Positions 44,200 to 54,551 of a stretch of DNA of 64,000 bases are shown here, one piece after another. The notes beneath the pieces are model-generated. The model was not told where the DNA came from, searched no databases, and saw only the letters and a program-made list of their open reading frames with translations. Source of the stretch: Rhodoferax sp. PAMC 29310. Its GTDB lineage: Bacteria; Pseudomonadota; Gammaproteobacteria; Burkholderiales; Burkholderiaceae_C. The translations under genes and the position numbers were made by a program. Numbering within the stretch: the stretch's first letter is position 1; each line of letters starts with the position of its first letter. The stretch lies in the NCBI RefSeq assembly GCF_017948265.1, contig NZ_CP072852.1, positions 558,001 to 622,000 on the forward strand, read 5' to 3'.

Positions 44200-44289
44200 C
44201 ATTGTGCGAAACTTGAAAGGCCGCAGCGTGTTTGCTTGACGCATACTGGCAGTTTTATTCAAGTCACAGATTGGACGCGTAACGCACCC

Positions 44290-44796
44290 ATGAACCATGC
44301 AATATTGATTACTCTGGCTCTGGCTTTTTGTGCCACCAACAGCATGGCGCAAGAGCGCATATACCGTTGTGGCAACGAGTACACCAACACCCTGACCGGA
44401 CGTCAGGCCAAAGATTGCAAGTTGGTCGAAGGCGGCAATGTGACGGTGATTCAGGGCACCAAACCGGCACCTGCCGCCAAGAGCACACCCTCGATCTCCA
44501 GCGCAGCCGCGCCTGCCAACAGCCCCCGTGTGGACAGCAGCGAGCAAAAGTTCCGGGACTCGGATGCCCGTCTTATTCTGGAGTCAGAACTCAAGAAGGC
44601 TGAGGCCCGCCAAGCAGAGCTGTCGAAGGAGTACAAGAACGGTGAGCCCGACCAGCAAGGCGGCGAAGCCCGCAACCACCAAAAATACATCAACCGCGTC
44701 GCTGAGCTGAAGGCCAGTTTGTCCCGAATTGAGAGCGACATTGCCGGTATCCGGCGCGAGTTGGGGCGGGTTTCAAATGGTTCCGGCGCCAAGTAG
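44290..44796 (+). CDS. Exported coiled-coil protein between glnA and ntrB
   Basis: A 168-residue protein from the ATG at 44290. Residues 1-19 are a Sec signal peptide (ILITLALAFCATNSMA), followed by QERIYRCGNEYTNTLTG, a short DUF4124-like start with Cys pairs, then a Pro/Ala/Ser linker and a C-terminal coiled coil (SELKKAEARQAELSKEYKNG, RVAELKASLSRIESDIAG). It would be periplasmic. Its place inside the nitrogen-control locus is the main clue; function is unknown. Its end overlaps the ntrB start by 20 bases. Confidence 0.74.
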   Translation: MNHAILITLALAFCATNSMAQERIYRCGNEYTNTLTGRQAKDCKLVEGGNVTVIQGTKPAPAAKSTPSISSAAAPANSPRVDSSEQKFRDSDARLILESELKKAEARQAELSKEYKNGEPDQQGGEARNHQKYINRVAELKASLSRIESDIAGIRRELGRVSNGSGAK

Positions 44797-45889
44797 GTCT
44801 CGGCCAATTCTCTCTGATAGCCCGAAGAGTGTTGACGACAGTCACCGCTTTTCTTCCTTTGACCTTCTTGCCACACTGGTTGCCGTTGTGAATGGCGAGG
44901 GCGAGGTGCTATTTGCCAATGCCGTGCTGGAAGATGCCTTGGGCATGTCTCGCCGGGCCATCATCGGGGCCAATTTGGCCGACCATTTCACAGAAACATC
45001 GCCACTTGAGAGTGCTTTGATTGGCGTGAGCGGCAACGAGTTTGCTGCTTTGCGCTATGACGCCTGGCTCAAGCGGGTGAACCATGATGCGCTGCCCGTG
45101 CATGTGATCGTGTCGCAAACCGACAACTCGCGGGAAATCATTGTTGAGCTGCTGCCGCAAGAGCAGCAAGCACGTCAGGAGCGGGAGGAGCGCTTGGCGG
45201 ACCAGGCGCAGACCAACAAGGAGCTCATTCGCAATCTGGCGCATGAGATCAAGAATCCGCTAGGCGGCATACGGGGCGCTGCCCAGTTGCTGGAGATGGA
45301 AATAGAGTCCCGTGAACTCACGGAGTACACCCAGGTCATCATCCGGGAGGCCGACCGTCTACAAACGCTGGTGGATCGATTGCTGGCACCGCACCGGCGC
45401 CCGCATTTGGTGGGTGACGTCAACATCCATGAGGTGTGCGAGCGTGTGCGTACTTTGATCTTGGCAGAATTTCCCAAGGGTCTGAAAGTGGTGCGGGACT
45501 ATGACACCTCGATTCCCGAGTTTCGTGGTGACCGGGAACAGTTGATTCAAACGGTGTTGAACATTGCGCACAACGCCTGTCAGGCCTTGTCGGAGCTGAT
45601 TGCAGACAAGCAAGCCCACTTGACATTTCGCACGCGTATCGCAAGACAGGTAACTTTTGGCAAACAACGCTACAGGTTGGCATTGGAATTGCATGTCATT
45701 GACAACGGGCCTGGCGTACCAGACTCGATCAAGGACCGAATCTTCTATCCGCTGGTTTCCGGGCGGGAAGGGGGATCGGGCTTGGGGCTGACATTGGCAC
45801 AAACCTTTGTTCAGCAACACCATGGCTTGATTGAGTGTGACAGCGTGCCAGGCCACACGGACTTCAAGATATTGATACCTTTGCCGTGA
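44777..45889 (+). CDS. glnL: Nitrogen regulation sensor kinase NtrB
   Basis: A 370-residue soluble kinase. An N-terminal PAS domain (DLLATLVAVVNGEGEVLFANAVLEDALG) precedes the dimerisation domain with the phospho-acceptor His in RNLAHEIKNPLGGIRGAAQLLE; the ATPase has NIAHNACQAL, DNGPGVPDS and GGSGLGLTLAQ. It exchanges phosphate with NtrC under PII control. The start at 44777 overlaps the preceding gene by 20 bases; a frame to 44729 is longer. Confidence 0.93.
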   Translation: MVPAPSRSRPILSDSPKSVDDSHRFSSFDLLATLVAVVNGEGEVLFANAVLEDALGMSRRAIIGANLADHFTETSPLESALIGVSGNEFAALRYDAWLKRVNHDALPVHVIVSQTDNSREIIVELLPQEQQARQEREERLADQAQTNKELIRNLAHEIKNPLGGIRGAAQLLEMEIESRELTEYTQVIIREADRLQTLVDRLLAPHRRPHLVGDVNIHEVCERVRTLILAEFPKGLKVVRDYDTSIPEFRGDREQLIQTVLNIAHNACQALSELIADKQAHLTFRTRIARQVTFGKQRYRLALELHVIDNGPGVPDSIKDRIFYPLVSGREGGSGLGLTLAQTFVQQHHGLIECDSVPGHTDFKILIPLP

Positions 45890-45929
45890 GCTTTGTCCAT
45901 TAACCGTTGACCTGAGGTGCCCCAATTTT

Positions 45930-47471
45930 ATGAAGCCGATTTGGATCGCAGATGATGACCAGTCCATCCGCTTCGTACTGGAGAAAGCCCTGTTGCGTGA
46001 AAACCTGCCGACCCGCAGCTTCACCAACCCCCGAGATGTACTGGCGGCCCTGACCAGCGCCACGGAAGAAGATGGCCCACAGATCTTGGTCAGCGACATT
46101 CGCATGCCTGGCGGTTCAGGTCTGGATCTGCTGGAAAAGGTCAAGGAGAAGTTCCCTGGCCTGCCCGTGATCATCATGACGGCTTATTCCGATCTGGATA
46201 GTGCCGTTTCCGCTTTCCAAGGTGGGGCTTTCGAATACCTGCCCAAGCCGTTTGACGTGCCGAAGGCCGTTGAACTGATTCGGCGCGCGGTTGAGGAAAG
46301 CCAGCGCGAAGAAGTGGCCGAGGAGAGCTTGGCCCAAACGCCAGAAATGCTGGGTCAGGCACCCGCCATGCAAGATGTCTTTCGGGCCATTGGCCGCTTG
46401 AGTCAGAGCAATGTCACGGTCATGATCACTGGCGAATCGGGTTCTGGCAAGGAGTTGGTCGCCCGCGCTTTGCACAAGCACTCCACGCGTTCAGGTGGGC
46501 CGTTTGTGGCCATCAACACGGCGGCTATTCCCAAGGATTTACTGGAGTCGGAGTTGTTTGGGCATGAGCGTGGCGCGTTCACCGGGGCGCAAACCATGCG
46601 GCGCGGCCGGTTTGAGCAGGCCGATGGCGGCACGCTGTTTCTGGACGAAATTGGGGACATGCCCTTCGATTTGCAAACCCGTTTGCTGCGGGTGCTGAGT
46701 GATGGCCACTTTTATCGTGTGGGCGGTCATTCCGCCGTCAAAACCAATGTGAGGGTCATTGCCGCCACGCACCAGAATCTGGAGCAACGTGTCAAAGAAG
46801 GCGGTTTTCGGGAAGACCTGTTTCACCGGCTCAACGTGATCCGCCTTCGACTGCCGGCCCTGCGGGAGCGCAAAGAAGACATCGCCATGTTGACCCGCCA
46901 CTTCTTGCAGCAAAGCGCCGCCCAGCTTGGGGTAGAGCCCAAGCGAATTTCAGATGCCGCGCTGGGCTGGCTGGGGACTTTTGGCTTTCCTGGCAACGTG
47001 CGGCAACTTGAGAACATCTGCCATTGGCTAACTGTCATGGCACCTGCGCAAGTCATTGAGCCTAAAGATTTGCCACCAGAGGTTGGTGTGACACAGCGCA
47101 CGAATGTGGCGGCAGTCGATTCACCGCCCGTTCTGCCCACGGTGTTTGCGGCCAGCCCGGTGGAAAAGTGGGCAGAACCGGCCCAAATCGGAGCAGCGAG
47201 TGCTCCGCCCCTCGACGAAGTGGCAGAGACTTCGACCCCCGCTACTGTTCCAACCGGAAGCGGCTGGGAGTTGGGCTTGGAGTCTGACGCAGCGGCCCTG
47301 CTGGCCACGGACCGAACCGACGTGTGGGATGAGTTGACACGCCGATTTGAGGCGCGCTTGATACAAACCGCTTTGACGGCAACTCGTGGCCGGCGCATTG
47401 AAGCCGCACTCAAACTTGGCATTGGGCGCAATACCATCACCCGGAAAATCCAGGAGCTTGGCTTGGAATAA
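45930..47471 (+). CDS. glnG: Nitrogen regulation response regulator NtrC
   Basis: A 513-residue sigma-54 activator. The receiver has ADDDQSIRFVLEKAL and the phospho-acceptor Asp in ILVSDIRMPGGSGL (about 56). The AAA+ domain has GESGSGKE (168-175), ELFGHERGAFTGAQ (the sigma-54 loop at 215-220) and FLDEIGDMP. The C-terminus is a Fis-type helix-turn-helix (TATRGRRIEAALKLGIGRNTITRKIQEL). It should bind the palindromes before glnA. Confidence 0.96.
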   Translation: MKPIWIADDDQSIRFVLEKALLRENLPTRSFTNPRDVLAALTSATEEDGPQILVSDIRMPGGSGLDLLEKVKEKFPGLPVIIMTAYSDLDSAVSAFQGGAFEYLPKPFDVPKAVELIRRAVEESQREEVAEESLAQTPEMLGQAPAMQDVFRAIGRLSQSNVTVMITGESGSGKELVARALHKHSTRSGGPFVAINTAAIPKDLLESELFGHERGAFTGAQTMRRGRFEQADGGTLFLDEIGDMPFDLQTRLLRVLSDGHFYRVGGHSAVKTNVRVIAATHQNLEQRVKEGGFREDLFHRLNVIRLRLPALRERKEDIAMLTRHFLQQSAAQLGVEPKRISDAALGWLGTFGFPGNVRQLENICHWLTVMAPAQVIEPKDLPPEVGVTQRTNVAAVDSPPVLPTVFAASPVEKWAEPAQIGAASAPPLDEVAETSTPATVPTGSGWELGLESDAAALLATDRTDVWDELTRRFEARLIQTALTATRGRRIEAALKLGIGRNTITRKIQELGLE

Positions 47472-47562
47472 AGCCTATGGTCAGGCGGCAATGCACAGTG
47501 GCCCAAGTGCGCCTGGCGCCGCGTAGCGCCGGTTCAGGTGGGAGTCTTCACACGCTGGCAAA

Positions 47563-48018
47563 ATGAAGGCCATGAACTCTGCAACCACCGAACGCCCCCA
47601 ACCTGCGCCACGCAGCGCTTACAAGGTCTTTCGGTCCATTGGCACTCGCTGGATGGACAACGATGCCTACGGTCATGTCAACAACGTGGTCTATTACAGT
47701 TGGTTTGACACCGCTGTGAATGCCTACCTGATCGAGCAGGGCGTGTTGGACATTCACCAGGGCGAGACGATTGGCCTAGTGATCGAGACCCAATGCAACT
47801 ATTTTTCACCGCTGGCTTTCCCGCAAACGGTGGAGGCTGGCATTCGGGTGAGTCGACTTGGCGGGAGCAGTGTTCGTTACGAAGTTGGCCTGTTTGCCGC
47901 TGGCGAGGCCCTCACCGCCGCTCGGGGCCACTTTGTCCATGTGTATGTGGACAAAGTAAGCCGCCGGCCACAGCCGTTGCCTAGCCCTTTGAAAACTGTT
48001 CTTGAGACCCTTTTATGA
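47563..48018 (+). CDS. Acyl-CoA thioesterase, hotdog fold (FadM/4-hydroxybenzoyl-CoA type)
   Basis: A 151-residue hotdog-fold enzyme. RWMDNDAYGHVNNVVYYSWFDTAVNAYL carries the catalytic Asp motif of the 4-hydroxybenzoyl-CoA thioesterase/YbgC/FadM family, and ETQCNYFSPLAFPQTVEAGIRV is the following strand. Its last bases overlap the nitroreductase start (ATGA), so the two are one operon. Likely substrate is an acyl- or aroyl-CoA. An ATG at residue 4 is an alternative start. Confidence 0.88.
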   Translation: MKAMNSATTERPQPAPRSAYKVFRSIGTRWMDNDAYGHVNNVVYYSWFDTAVNAYLIEQGVLDIHQGETIGLVIETQCNYFSPLAFPQTVEAGIRVSRLGGSSVRYEVGLFAAGEALTAARGHFVHVYVDKVSRRPQPLPSPLKTVLETLL

Positions 48019-48710
48019 CACTCATGAACGTGGCAGATGCCATTACCTCGCGCATGTCGGCGCGAGCTTTTACCTCCCAACCTGTTTCGCGGGAATTGAT
48101 CACCCAACTGCTGCAGATCGCCTGTCGGGCGCCTTCGGGTACCAACACCCAGCCTTGGAAGGTATATGTGTTGCAGGGCGCGAGTCAGGCTTCGCTGGTG
48201 GACAAGGTCTGTACCGCCCACGACGCCATTCGCGCGCAACCTGAATTGGCCGCCGAATACCGGGAGGCCTACGACTATTACCCTGAAAAGTGGGTCAGTC
48301 CCTATATTGACCGTCGCCGCGAAAACGGCTGGGGCCTGTATGGCTTGTTGGACATTGGCAAAGGCGACAAAGACAAGATGCACGCGCAGCAGCAGCGCAA
48401 TTTCAAATTTTTTGACGCCCCAGTGGGATTCATGTTCACCATCGACCAGGTCATGGGCCGGGGATCATTGGTTGACTACGGCATGTTCATGCAAAACATC
48501 ATGGTGGCCGCCCGCGGCCTAGGGTTGCACACCTGCCCGCAAGCGGCCTGGAATGGGTTTGCCAAGATCATCTTGCCCCATATTGGTGCCGGAGAGAACG
48601 AGATGCTGGTGTGCGGTATGTCCTTGGGCTATGCGGACGAAACCAAAGTAGTCAACACTTACCATACCCCACGCGTGCCGGTTGAGGAGTTCACCCATTG
48701 GTTGGACTAA
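48015..48710 (+). CDS. Nitroreductase family protein
   Basis: A 231-residue FMN enzyme. The N-terminal ADAITSRMSARAFTSQPVSRELI and CRAPSGTNTQPWKVYVL segments are the FMN-binding SR-x-R and PSG-x-N-x-QPW motifs, and MFMQNIMVAARGLGLHTC lies near the dimer interface. It would use NAD(P)H to reduce nitroaromatics, quinones or related compounds. It overlaps the thioesterase stop by four bases. Confidence 0.9.
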   Translation: MTLMNVADAITSRMSARAFTSQPVSRELITQLLQIACRAPSGTNTQPWKVYVLQGASQASLVDKVCTAHDAIRAQPELAAEYREAYDYYPEKWVSPYIDRRRENGWGLYGLLDIGKGDKDKMHAQQQRNFKFFDAPVGFMFTIDQVMGRGSLVDYGMFMQNIMVAARGLGLHTCPQAAWNGFAKIILPHIGAGENEMLVCGMSLGYADETKVVNTYHTPRVPVEEFTHWLD

Positions 48711-48714
48711 TGCT

Positions 48715-48780
48715 GGTGGGTTATTTTTGCTATTAAATATATAGCTTGTTACGCATGTAAAACAAAGGCTGGAGGCTTAT
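48715..48780. repeat. Dispersed repeat copy E
   Basis: Intergenic copy after the nitroreductase gene and before the dehydrogenase gene. The core GCTA-N9-TAGC is at 48729-48745; the tail reads TGTTACGCATGTAAAAC and GGCTGGAGGC. This is the clearest intergenic copy. Confidence 0.75.
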
Positions 48781-48786
48781 TTTTCT

Positions 48787-49785
48787 ATGATTCCTAAGAA
48801 ACCAAAAATTCTGGTTGCCAGAGCTGTTTTCCCCGAGGTGTTGGCCAAGCTTGACACTCATTTTGAGGTGCAGAGCAATCAGGATGATGTGCTTTGGACG
48901 CCCGAGAAGCTGGCGCAGCAGTTGCAGGGCAAAGTGGGCGTGTTCACCACGGGGAGCCAGCGTGTGGACGCGGCGTTGCTGGCGGTATGCCCTGAGTTGA
49001 AGGTCTGCGCCAATATGGCCGTGGGTTTTAACAACTTTGACCTGGCCGCCATGACCGCGGCCGGCGTGCTCGGCACCAATACCCCGGGCGTTTTGACTGA
49101 GACCACCGCTGACTTCGGGTTTGCCTTGCTCATGGCCACCGCACGACGCATCGCCGAGAGCGAACGCTTTTTGAGAGCCGGCTTGTGGAACCGCTGGCGC
49201 TATGACATGTTCGCCGGTGGCGAAGTGCATGGCAGCACTCTGGGCATTCTGGGCATGGGGCGCATTGGCCAGGGCATTGCCCAACGCGGCGCACACGGCT
49301 TTGGCATGAAGGTGATTTACCACAATCGTTCTCGGCTTGACGAGGCAACCGAGGCTCAATGCAAGGCCCGATTTGTCAGCAAAGACGAGTTATTGGCGCA
49401 GGCAGATCATCTGGTGTTGGTCTTGCCTTACTCCGAGTCATCGCACCACGCCATTGGGCAGGCGGAACTGAGCCAGATGAAGCCCACCGCCACGTTGATC
49501 AATATTGCACGGGGCGGCATTGTGGACGACGCCGCGTTGGCAGTCGCCCTGAAAAACGGCACGATTGCGGCCGCGGGTCTGGATGTCTTTGAAGGAGAGC
49601 CTCAGGTTCACCCGGATTTGTTGACGGTGCCTAACGTGGTGCTGACCCCTCACATTGCCAGCGCCACGCAGGCCACCCGCCTGGCAATGGCGCATTTGGC
49701 GGCCGACAACCTGATTGGGTTTCTGTGTCGTGGCAAGGCCCTGACGCCTTTGAACCCGGAGGTGCTGTCAGCCACTTGTCGCTAG
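48787..49785 (+). CDS. D-2-hydroxyacid dehydrogenase (glyoxylate/hydroxypyruvate reductase type)
   Basis: A 332-residue NAD(P)-dependent D-2-hydroxyacid dehydrogenase. The substrate half has the NMAVGFNNFDLAAMTAAG segment; the cofactor fold has LGILGMGRIGQGIA. Catalytic Arg lies in NIARGGIVDDAAL, Glu near DVFEGEPQVHP and His in LTPHIASAT, the full catalytic set. It would reduce glyoxylate, hydroxypyruvate or a 2-keto acid. It follows a repeat copy immediately. Confidence 0.9.
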   Translation: MIPKKPKILVARAVFPEVLAKLDTHFEVQSNQDDVLWTPEKLAQQLQGKVGVFTTGSQRVDAALLAVCPELKVCANMAVGFNNFDLAAMTAAGVLGTNTPGVLTETTADFGFALLMATARRIAESERFLRAGLWNRWRYDMFAGGEVHGSTLGILGMGRIGQGIAQRGAHGFGMKVIYHNRSRLDEATEAQCKARFVSKDELLAQADHLVLVLPYSESSHHAIGQAELSQMKPTATLINIARGGIVDDAALAVALKNGTIAAAGLDVFEGEPQVHPDLLTVPNVVLTPHIASATQATRLAMAHLAADNLIGFLCRGKALTPLNPEVLSATCR

Positions 49786-49786
49786 T

Positions 49787-50317
49787 TCAGCGCTTGCGAC
49801 TGCGTCGCTTGGTGACGGTGCGCCAGCGCCAGATCAGCGTGATCACCCCGTAGGTGAGCAGGCCCATGAGGACCGCCGTGATGGACAAGCCCACCAACAA
49901 GGGCTTGCCCAAGGCGGCAACCCGCGTCCACAGGCCGGCGTCCTCGTCGACCTCGGTCGAGGCGAGGAGATCTTTGGGGCTGGCTGTCTTTTTCGCGCCG
50001 GTAACCACAACGCCCAATTTGTAGGCGCCGTAATAGATGGGGCCAAACGTCACCGGGTTGCTTACCAGTGTGCTGGCAATCGCCGCTGGAATGTTCGCCC
50101 TCATGACCACTGCCGCTGCAACCGATGCGGGAATCTGAGCTACCGGGATGATCAGGCCAAAGAACACGCCCAATGCCACCCCCATGGCCACGCCCCGGCG
50201 TGACCAGTGCCACAGCTTGGGCTCTTTCAGCCAGGGCCCTAGCCAGGCCAGGCGGGGATTGTTGTGAATCTGTTCCCGGGTGGGAATATGCTGGCGAAGT
50301 CGTGCGAGCCAGCCCAT
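49787..50317 (-). CDS. DUF2062 domain-containing membrane protein
   Basis: A 176-residue protein with about three membrane segments in a DUF2062 domain (LWHWSRRGVAMGVALGVFFGLIIP, VTFGPIYYGAYKLG). Its start codon directly follows the stop of the P-type ATPase (TGAATG), so it is translated from the same message. Function of DUF2062 is unknown. The C-terminus is basic (KRRSRKR). Confidence 0.85.
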   Translation of the reverse strand: MGWLARLRQHIPTREQIHNNPRLAWLGPWLKEPKLWHWSRRGVAMGVALGVFFGLIIPVAQIPASVAAAVVMRANIPAAIASTLVSNPVTFGPIYYGAYKLGVVVTGAKKTASPKDLLASTEVDEDAGLWTRVAALGKPLLVGLSITAVLMGLLTYGVITLIWRWRTVTKRRSRKR

Positions 50318-53026
50318 TCACATGCTCCGCACATTGAAGTGCCGCCAAAGTCCTTTTTCAAGCTCCACCGCCAAAAACTTGAGAAGGCCCAGGCCAAAAA
50401 TGACCAGCCAGGAACTGAGATCCAAGGCTGCGGTTTGGAAAAGGGTTTGCATGGGTGGGGCGTAGGTCATCAACAGCTGGAAGCCTACCAGCAGGGCGCA
50501 CATCCAGAGTGCAACCGGATTGTCCGTCAGGATTCTCCAGGAGAAGGCTGACGTCGTGAAATTGCGAACGTTGAAAAGGTACACCAGTTCACCCATGACG
50601 AGCATATTGACGGCTGCAGTGCGTGCGACCTCCAGGCTGCTGCCACGCGCCAACTCCCACTCAAAGATGGCAAAGGTGACGATCACCATTAGCAAGCTCA
50701 CATAAGCAATGCGGGAGCCCAGCACGCGAGTAATAAGCGGTTCACTTGGCCGGCGGGGCGGGCGGTCCATGACACCCGGTTCTGCGGGCTCAAAGGCCAG
50801 CGCAAGAGAGAGGGTCACGGCGGTGATCATGTTGACCCAGAGAATTTGGCCTGCCGTCACCGGCAAGGGAATGCCGGCAAAGATGGCAAGAAGAATGACG
50901 CCCGCTTCGCCGCAGCTGGTGGGCAGAATGAACAGCAGTGATTTCTTGATGTTGTCAAAGACCACGCGCCCCTCGCGGACCGCGTGCGCAATGGTGGCAA
51001 AGTTGTCGTCCGTGAGCACCAGGTCTGCCGCTTCACGGGCGGCGTCAGTGCCGTTTTTCCCCATTGCAATGCCGATGTTGGCGGCTTTGAGCGCCGGGGC
51101 GTCGTTCACGCCGTCTCCCGTCATGGCGACCAGTTCGCCCAGGGCTTGCAGGGCGGCGACCAGCCGCAGCTTGTGCTCAGGGCTGGCGCGGGCAAAGACA
51201 TCCGTGTCTTGAGCGACCTTTTGTAGAGCCTGATCAGAGAGGGCTTGCACCATTTCGCCAGTGACGGCCTTGTCCGCCCTCAGTCCCAACTGGCGCCCAA
51301 TGGCTGCGGCAGTCACTGCATGGTCGCCTGTGATCATCTTCACCCGCATGCCTGCGCGTTGGCATTCGGCCACGGCCGCGATGGCTTCCTCGCGGGGTGG
51401 GTCGATCAGCCCCACCAAGCCGAGCAAGGTAAAGCGCTCGGTCATGTCGCTCATGTTCAAGGCGGCCGTGCCAGCGGCCATGTCGCACCGGGCCAGTGCC
51501 AGCACACGCTGTCCGTCGCAGGCTGACTCCTCCATGCGGCGTTCCCAATTGGGCCGGTCCAGCGCGGTGTTGCTGCCGTCCTGGTTGCAAAGAGCCAACA
51601 CCCGTTCCGGGGCGCCTTTGAGCAAGGCAAAGACGTGGCCTTGGTGGTCATGGTGCAGTGTCGCCATGAAGCGATGCTCCGACTCGAACGGAATTTCATC
51701 GATTCGGGGCGCGGCGGTGAGCGCTTCAACAGGGTCCAACCCGGCCTTGTGGGCCAACGTCAGCAGCGCTCCTTCGGTTGGGTCCCCGACGAGCTGCCAA
51801 CCTTTGGTGGCGTCATTCTTCAGTTGGGCGTCGTTGCAAAGCAGGGCACACTGGGCCAGTTGTTGCAGGGCAGCTTCCCGGACAGCTATGACGCCCACGC
51901 CGTCGCATTGGAATCCGCCCTCGGGGGCATAGCCGGTGCCACTGGCCGCCAACGTGCAGTTCGGCAACATGACCCGCACGGCAGTCATCTCGTTCTTGGT
52001 GAGGGTGCCGGTTTTATCCGAGCAAATGACGGTGACCGAGCCCAATGTCTCTACCGCAGGCAAACGACGAACAATGGCATTTTTGCGGGCCATGGTGCGC
52101 GTGCCAATGGCCAGAACGATGGTCACAATGGCCGGCAACCCTTCCGGGATGGCCGCCACGGTCAGCCCCACAACGGCCAGAAAGATATCCAGCAAGGCCA
52201 TCTCGTGCACGTAGTAGCCGATGAGAAAAGAGACTATCGCGCCCACCAAAATGGCCGCCGTGATCTGCCTGGCAAACTGGTCAAGCCGCCGCGTCAACGG
52301 CGTGACGAGTGACTGCACCTCGCCCACCATCGCGCCAATGCGTCCAATTTCACTCCTGGGTCCGGTGTTCACCACCACGCCGTGAGCCTGGCCAAAGCTG
52401 ACTACCGTGCCGGAGTACGCCATACAGGTGCGGTCGCCAATAGGTGATTTATGACCCACGCTATCCAGGGTTTTTTCGACCGGCAGTGACTCCCCGGTTA
52501 GAGCGGCTTCCTTGACTCTGAGGTTCTTGATCCGAAACAGTCGCAGGTCGGCGGGCACACGAACGCCGGACTCCAGCAGCACCACATCGCCGGGAACCAG
52601 AAGGGTGGCGTCAATTTCCCGGCGTTCACCGTCGCGCAGGACGATGGCGCGACTCGCCAACATGGCGCGCACGGCGTCCAGGGCTTTTTCAGCCTTGCCC
52701 TCTTGCACGAAGCCAATGATGGCGTTGATCAGGACCACGCCTCCAATGACGCCCGCATCAATAAAGTCGTTCAGGGCCAGCGTCACCAACCCGGCTGCCA
52801 GCAGAACGTAGATCAAGGGGTTGTGAAACTGAAGCAGAAACCGCAACCATGGGCCTCGCCGTGTCGATTCGGGCAAGCTGTTTTTTCCAAACTTCTCCAA
52901 GCGGTGAATCGCCTCTTCAAGGCTCAATCCAACCCGAGGGTCCACGGACTGGGCATGCAGGGCCTCGGCGGCAGAGAGTGTGTGCCAAACCGTTTGGGCA
53001 TCAGGTTCGTCGGCCGGAGTGGTCAT
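50318..53026 (-). CDS. P-type cation ATPase (PMR1/SERCA-like)
   Basis: A 902-residue ion pump. The actuator has [10 protein letters not shown] (about 177-180), the phosphorylation site is [11 protein letters not shown] with Asp about 337, the M4 motif is AAIPEGLPA (about 291-299), and the hinge is [28 protein letters not shown] points to the type II group (Ca2+/Mn2+ or Na+/K+), not heavy-metal pumps. The ATG at 53026 was chosen over a longer frame to 53299, which would overlap the rmuC region. The ion is unproven. It is co-translated with the DUF2062 gene. Confidence 0.91.
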   Translation of the reverse strand: MTTPADEPDAQTVWHTLSAAEALHAQSVDPRVGLSLEEAIHRLEKFGKNSLPESTRRGPWLRFLLQFHNPLIYVLLAAGLVTLALNDFIDAGVIGGVVLINAIIGFVQEGKAEKALDAVRAMLASRAIVLRDGERREIDATLLVPGDVVLLESGVRVPADLRLFRIKNLRVKEAALTGESLPVEKTLDSVGHKSPIGDRTCMAYSGTVVSFGQAHGVVVNTGPRSEIGRIGAMVGEVQSLVTPLTRRLDQFARQITAAILVGAIVSFLIGYYVHEMALLDIFLAVVGLTVAAIPEGLPAIVTIVLAIGTRTMARKNAIVRRLPAVETLGSVTVICSDKTGTLTKNEMTAVRVMLPNCTLAASGTGYAPEGGFQCDGVGVIAVREAALQQLAQCALLCNDAQLKNDATKGWQLVGDPTEGALLTLAHKAGLDPVEALTAAPRIDEIPFESEHRFMATLHHDHQGHVFALLKGAPERVLALCNQDGSNTALDRPNWERRMEESACDGQRVLALARCDMAAGTAALNMSDMTERFTLLGLVGLIDPPREEAIAAVAECQRAGMRVKMITGDHAVTAAAIGRQLGLRADKAVTGEMVQALSDQALQKVAQDTDVFARASPEHKLRLVAALQALGELVAMTGDGVNDAPALKAANIGIAMGKNGTDAAREAADLVLTDDNFATIAHAVREGRVVFDNIKKSLLFILPTSCGEAGVILLAIFAGIPLPVTAGQILWVNMITAVTLSLALAFEPAEPGVMDRPPRRPSEPLITRVLGSRIAYVSLLMVIVTFAIFEWELARGSSLEVARTAAVNMLVMGELVYLFNVRNFTTSAFSWRILTDNPVALWMCALLVGFQLLMTYAPPMQTLFQTAALDLSSWLVIFGLGLLKFLAVELEKGLWRHFNVRSM

Positions 53027-53153
53027 GGAGTTAGCAAATTGGGGTAAAAAATCATCATACCGACCCCTGCGCCCATGGCCCTTGATCTGGGCCAGACACC
53101 TATAAAGACTGAGGAATTGAACAACAATAGGGGGCTTAGGAGAATCTGATTTG

Positions 53154-54536
53154 ATGGATGTTGCGTACGTGCCGTGGGTGGCCCTTGGCCTGGCTGCTTT
53201 GAATGCTTTGTTGTTGATGTGGCTGGTCTTCAGCGGGCCCGACGATGAGACGCAACGCGCCTCAGAACAGCTGAAAACCGAGTTGATGGCGGCCGTCAAG
53301 GGCGGGGGTGAGCATGTGGCCGCCGACCTTCGCCGGGAAATGAACGAGTCGTCCCGTGCAGGGCGCCAGGAGTTGACTCAGAATCTATCGACGTTTCAGC
53401 GCGCCCTGGTTCATCAGGCGGCAGAGGCAACGCGCACTCAAAATGCCCAAATTGATGCATTTGGCCAGCAGCTCACCCTGCTACAAAAATCCCTGTCCGA
53501 CACGCTCAGCCAACAACTGTCAGGCTTGAGCGAGTCCAATGCACGGCGCATGAGCGAGGTGCGGGAGACCTTGGAAAAACAACTGGCCCAGTTGCAGGCC
53601 ACGAACGCCGTCAAACTCGACGAAATGCGGGCTACAGTGGATGAAAAGCTGCAAACCACCTTGCAGGCCCGGTTGGGAGAAAGCTTCAAACAGGTGGCTG
53701 ACCGCCTGGAGCAAGTGCACAAAGGCTTGGGTGAAATGCAGACGCTGGCGCAAGGCGTGGGTGACTTAAAACACCTGCTGACCAACGTCAAAACACGCGG
53801 CATTTTTGGCGAGGCGCAATTGGCCTCTCTGCTGGAGCAGGTGTTCGTGGCGGACCAGTATGCTGCGCAGGTGGCGACTCGCCCTGGTAGCAAAAATGTG
53901 GTCGATTTTGCTGTCAAACTGCCGGGCAAGCTAGAGAGCGGCGAGCCTTTGTGGTTGCCGATTGACGCCAAGTTCCCAAATGAGGACTACGAGCGCTTGC
54001 TGGACGCACAGGAGCGGGCCGATGTCGTCGGTGCCGAGGCGGCGGGCAAAGCACTTGAGGCGCGGATTCGGTTCGAGGCCAAGTCCATTTCAGAGAAATA
54101 CGTGGAGCCACCTTTCACAACCGATTTTGCGATTCTGTTTTTGCCTACTGAGGGGCTTTACGCTGAGGTGTTGCGTCGCCCCGGCCTGATGACGGCACTT
54201 CAACGAGACCAGCGCGTGACTCTGGCCGGGCCGACGACTTTGCTGGCCATGCTGAGTTCGTTGCAAATGGGCTTTCGTACGCTGGCGCTTGAAAAGCGTT
54301 CCAGCGAGGTTTGGCAAGTGCTGGGTGCGGTCAAAAATGAGTTTGGCAAGTTCGGGGATGTGCTGGCCAAGGTCAAGTCACAGACTGAAACTGTGCTCAA
54401 GACGCTGGACAACGCTGAAACCCGCAGTCGCGCGATGGGGCGGGCGCTGAAAAAAGTGGAGGCATTGCCCGACACTCAGTCACAGGCCTTGATCCCACAT
54501 GACCGGGACTTCGATGGCGACCCGGAAGCGGGCTAG
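53154..54536 (+). CDS. rmuC: DNA recombination protein RmuC
   Basis: A 460-residue protein. A short N-terminal membrane segment (VPWVALGLAALNALLLMWLVF) is followed by a long coiled coil, then the RmuC nuclease-like domain with LLTNVKTRGIFGEAQLASLLEQV, LPIDAKFPNEDYERLL and FLPTEGLYAEVLRRPGL. RmuC limits inversions at short repeats. The ATG at 53154 has TAGGAGAATC upstream; the frame beginning 53151 starts with TTG. Confidence 0.93.
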   Translation: MDVAYVPWVALGLAALNALLLMWLVFSGPDDETQRASEQLKTELMAAVKGGGEHVAADLRREMNESSRAGRQELTQNLSTFQRALVHQAAEATRTQNAQIDAFGQQLTLLQKSLSDTLSQQLSGLSESNARRMSEVRETLEKQLAQLQATNAVKLDEMRATVDEKLQTTLQARLGESFKQVADRLEQVHKGLGEMQTLAQGVGDLKHLLTNVKTRGIFGEAQLASLLEQVFVADQYAAQVATRPGSKNVVDFAVKLPGKLESGEPLWLPIDAKFPNEDYERLLDAQERADVVGAEAAGKALEARIRFEAKSISEKYVEPPFTTDFAILFLPTEGLYAEVLRRPGLMTALQRDQRVTLAGPTTLLAMLSSLQMGFRTLALEKRSSEVWQVLGAVKNEFGKFGDVLAKVKSQTETVLKTLDNAETRSRAMGRALKKVEALPDTQSQALIPHDRDFDGDPEAG

Positions 54537-54551
54537 ACCTAGAACCGCCAG

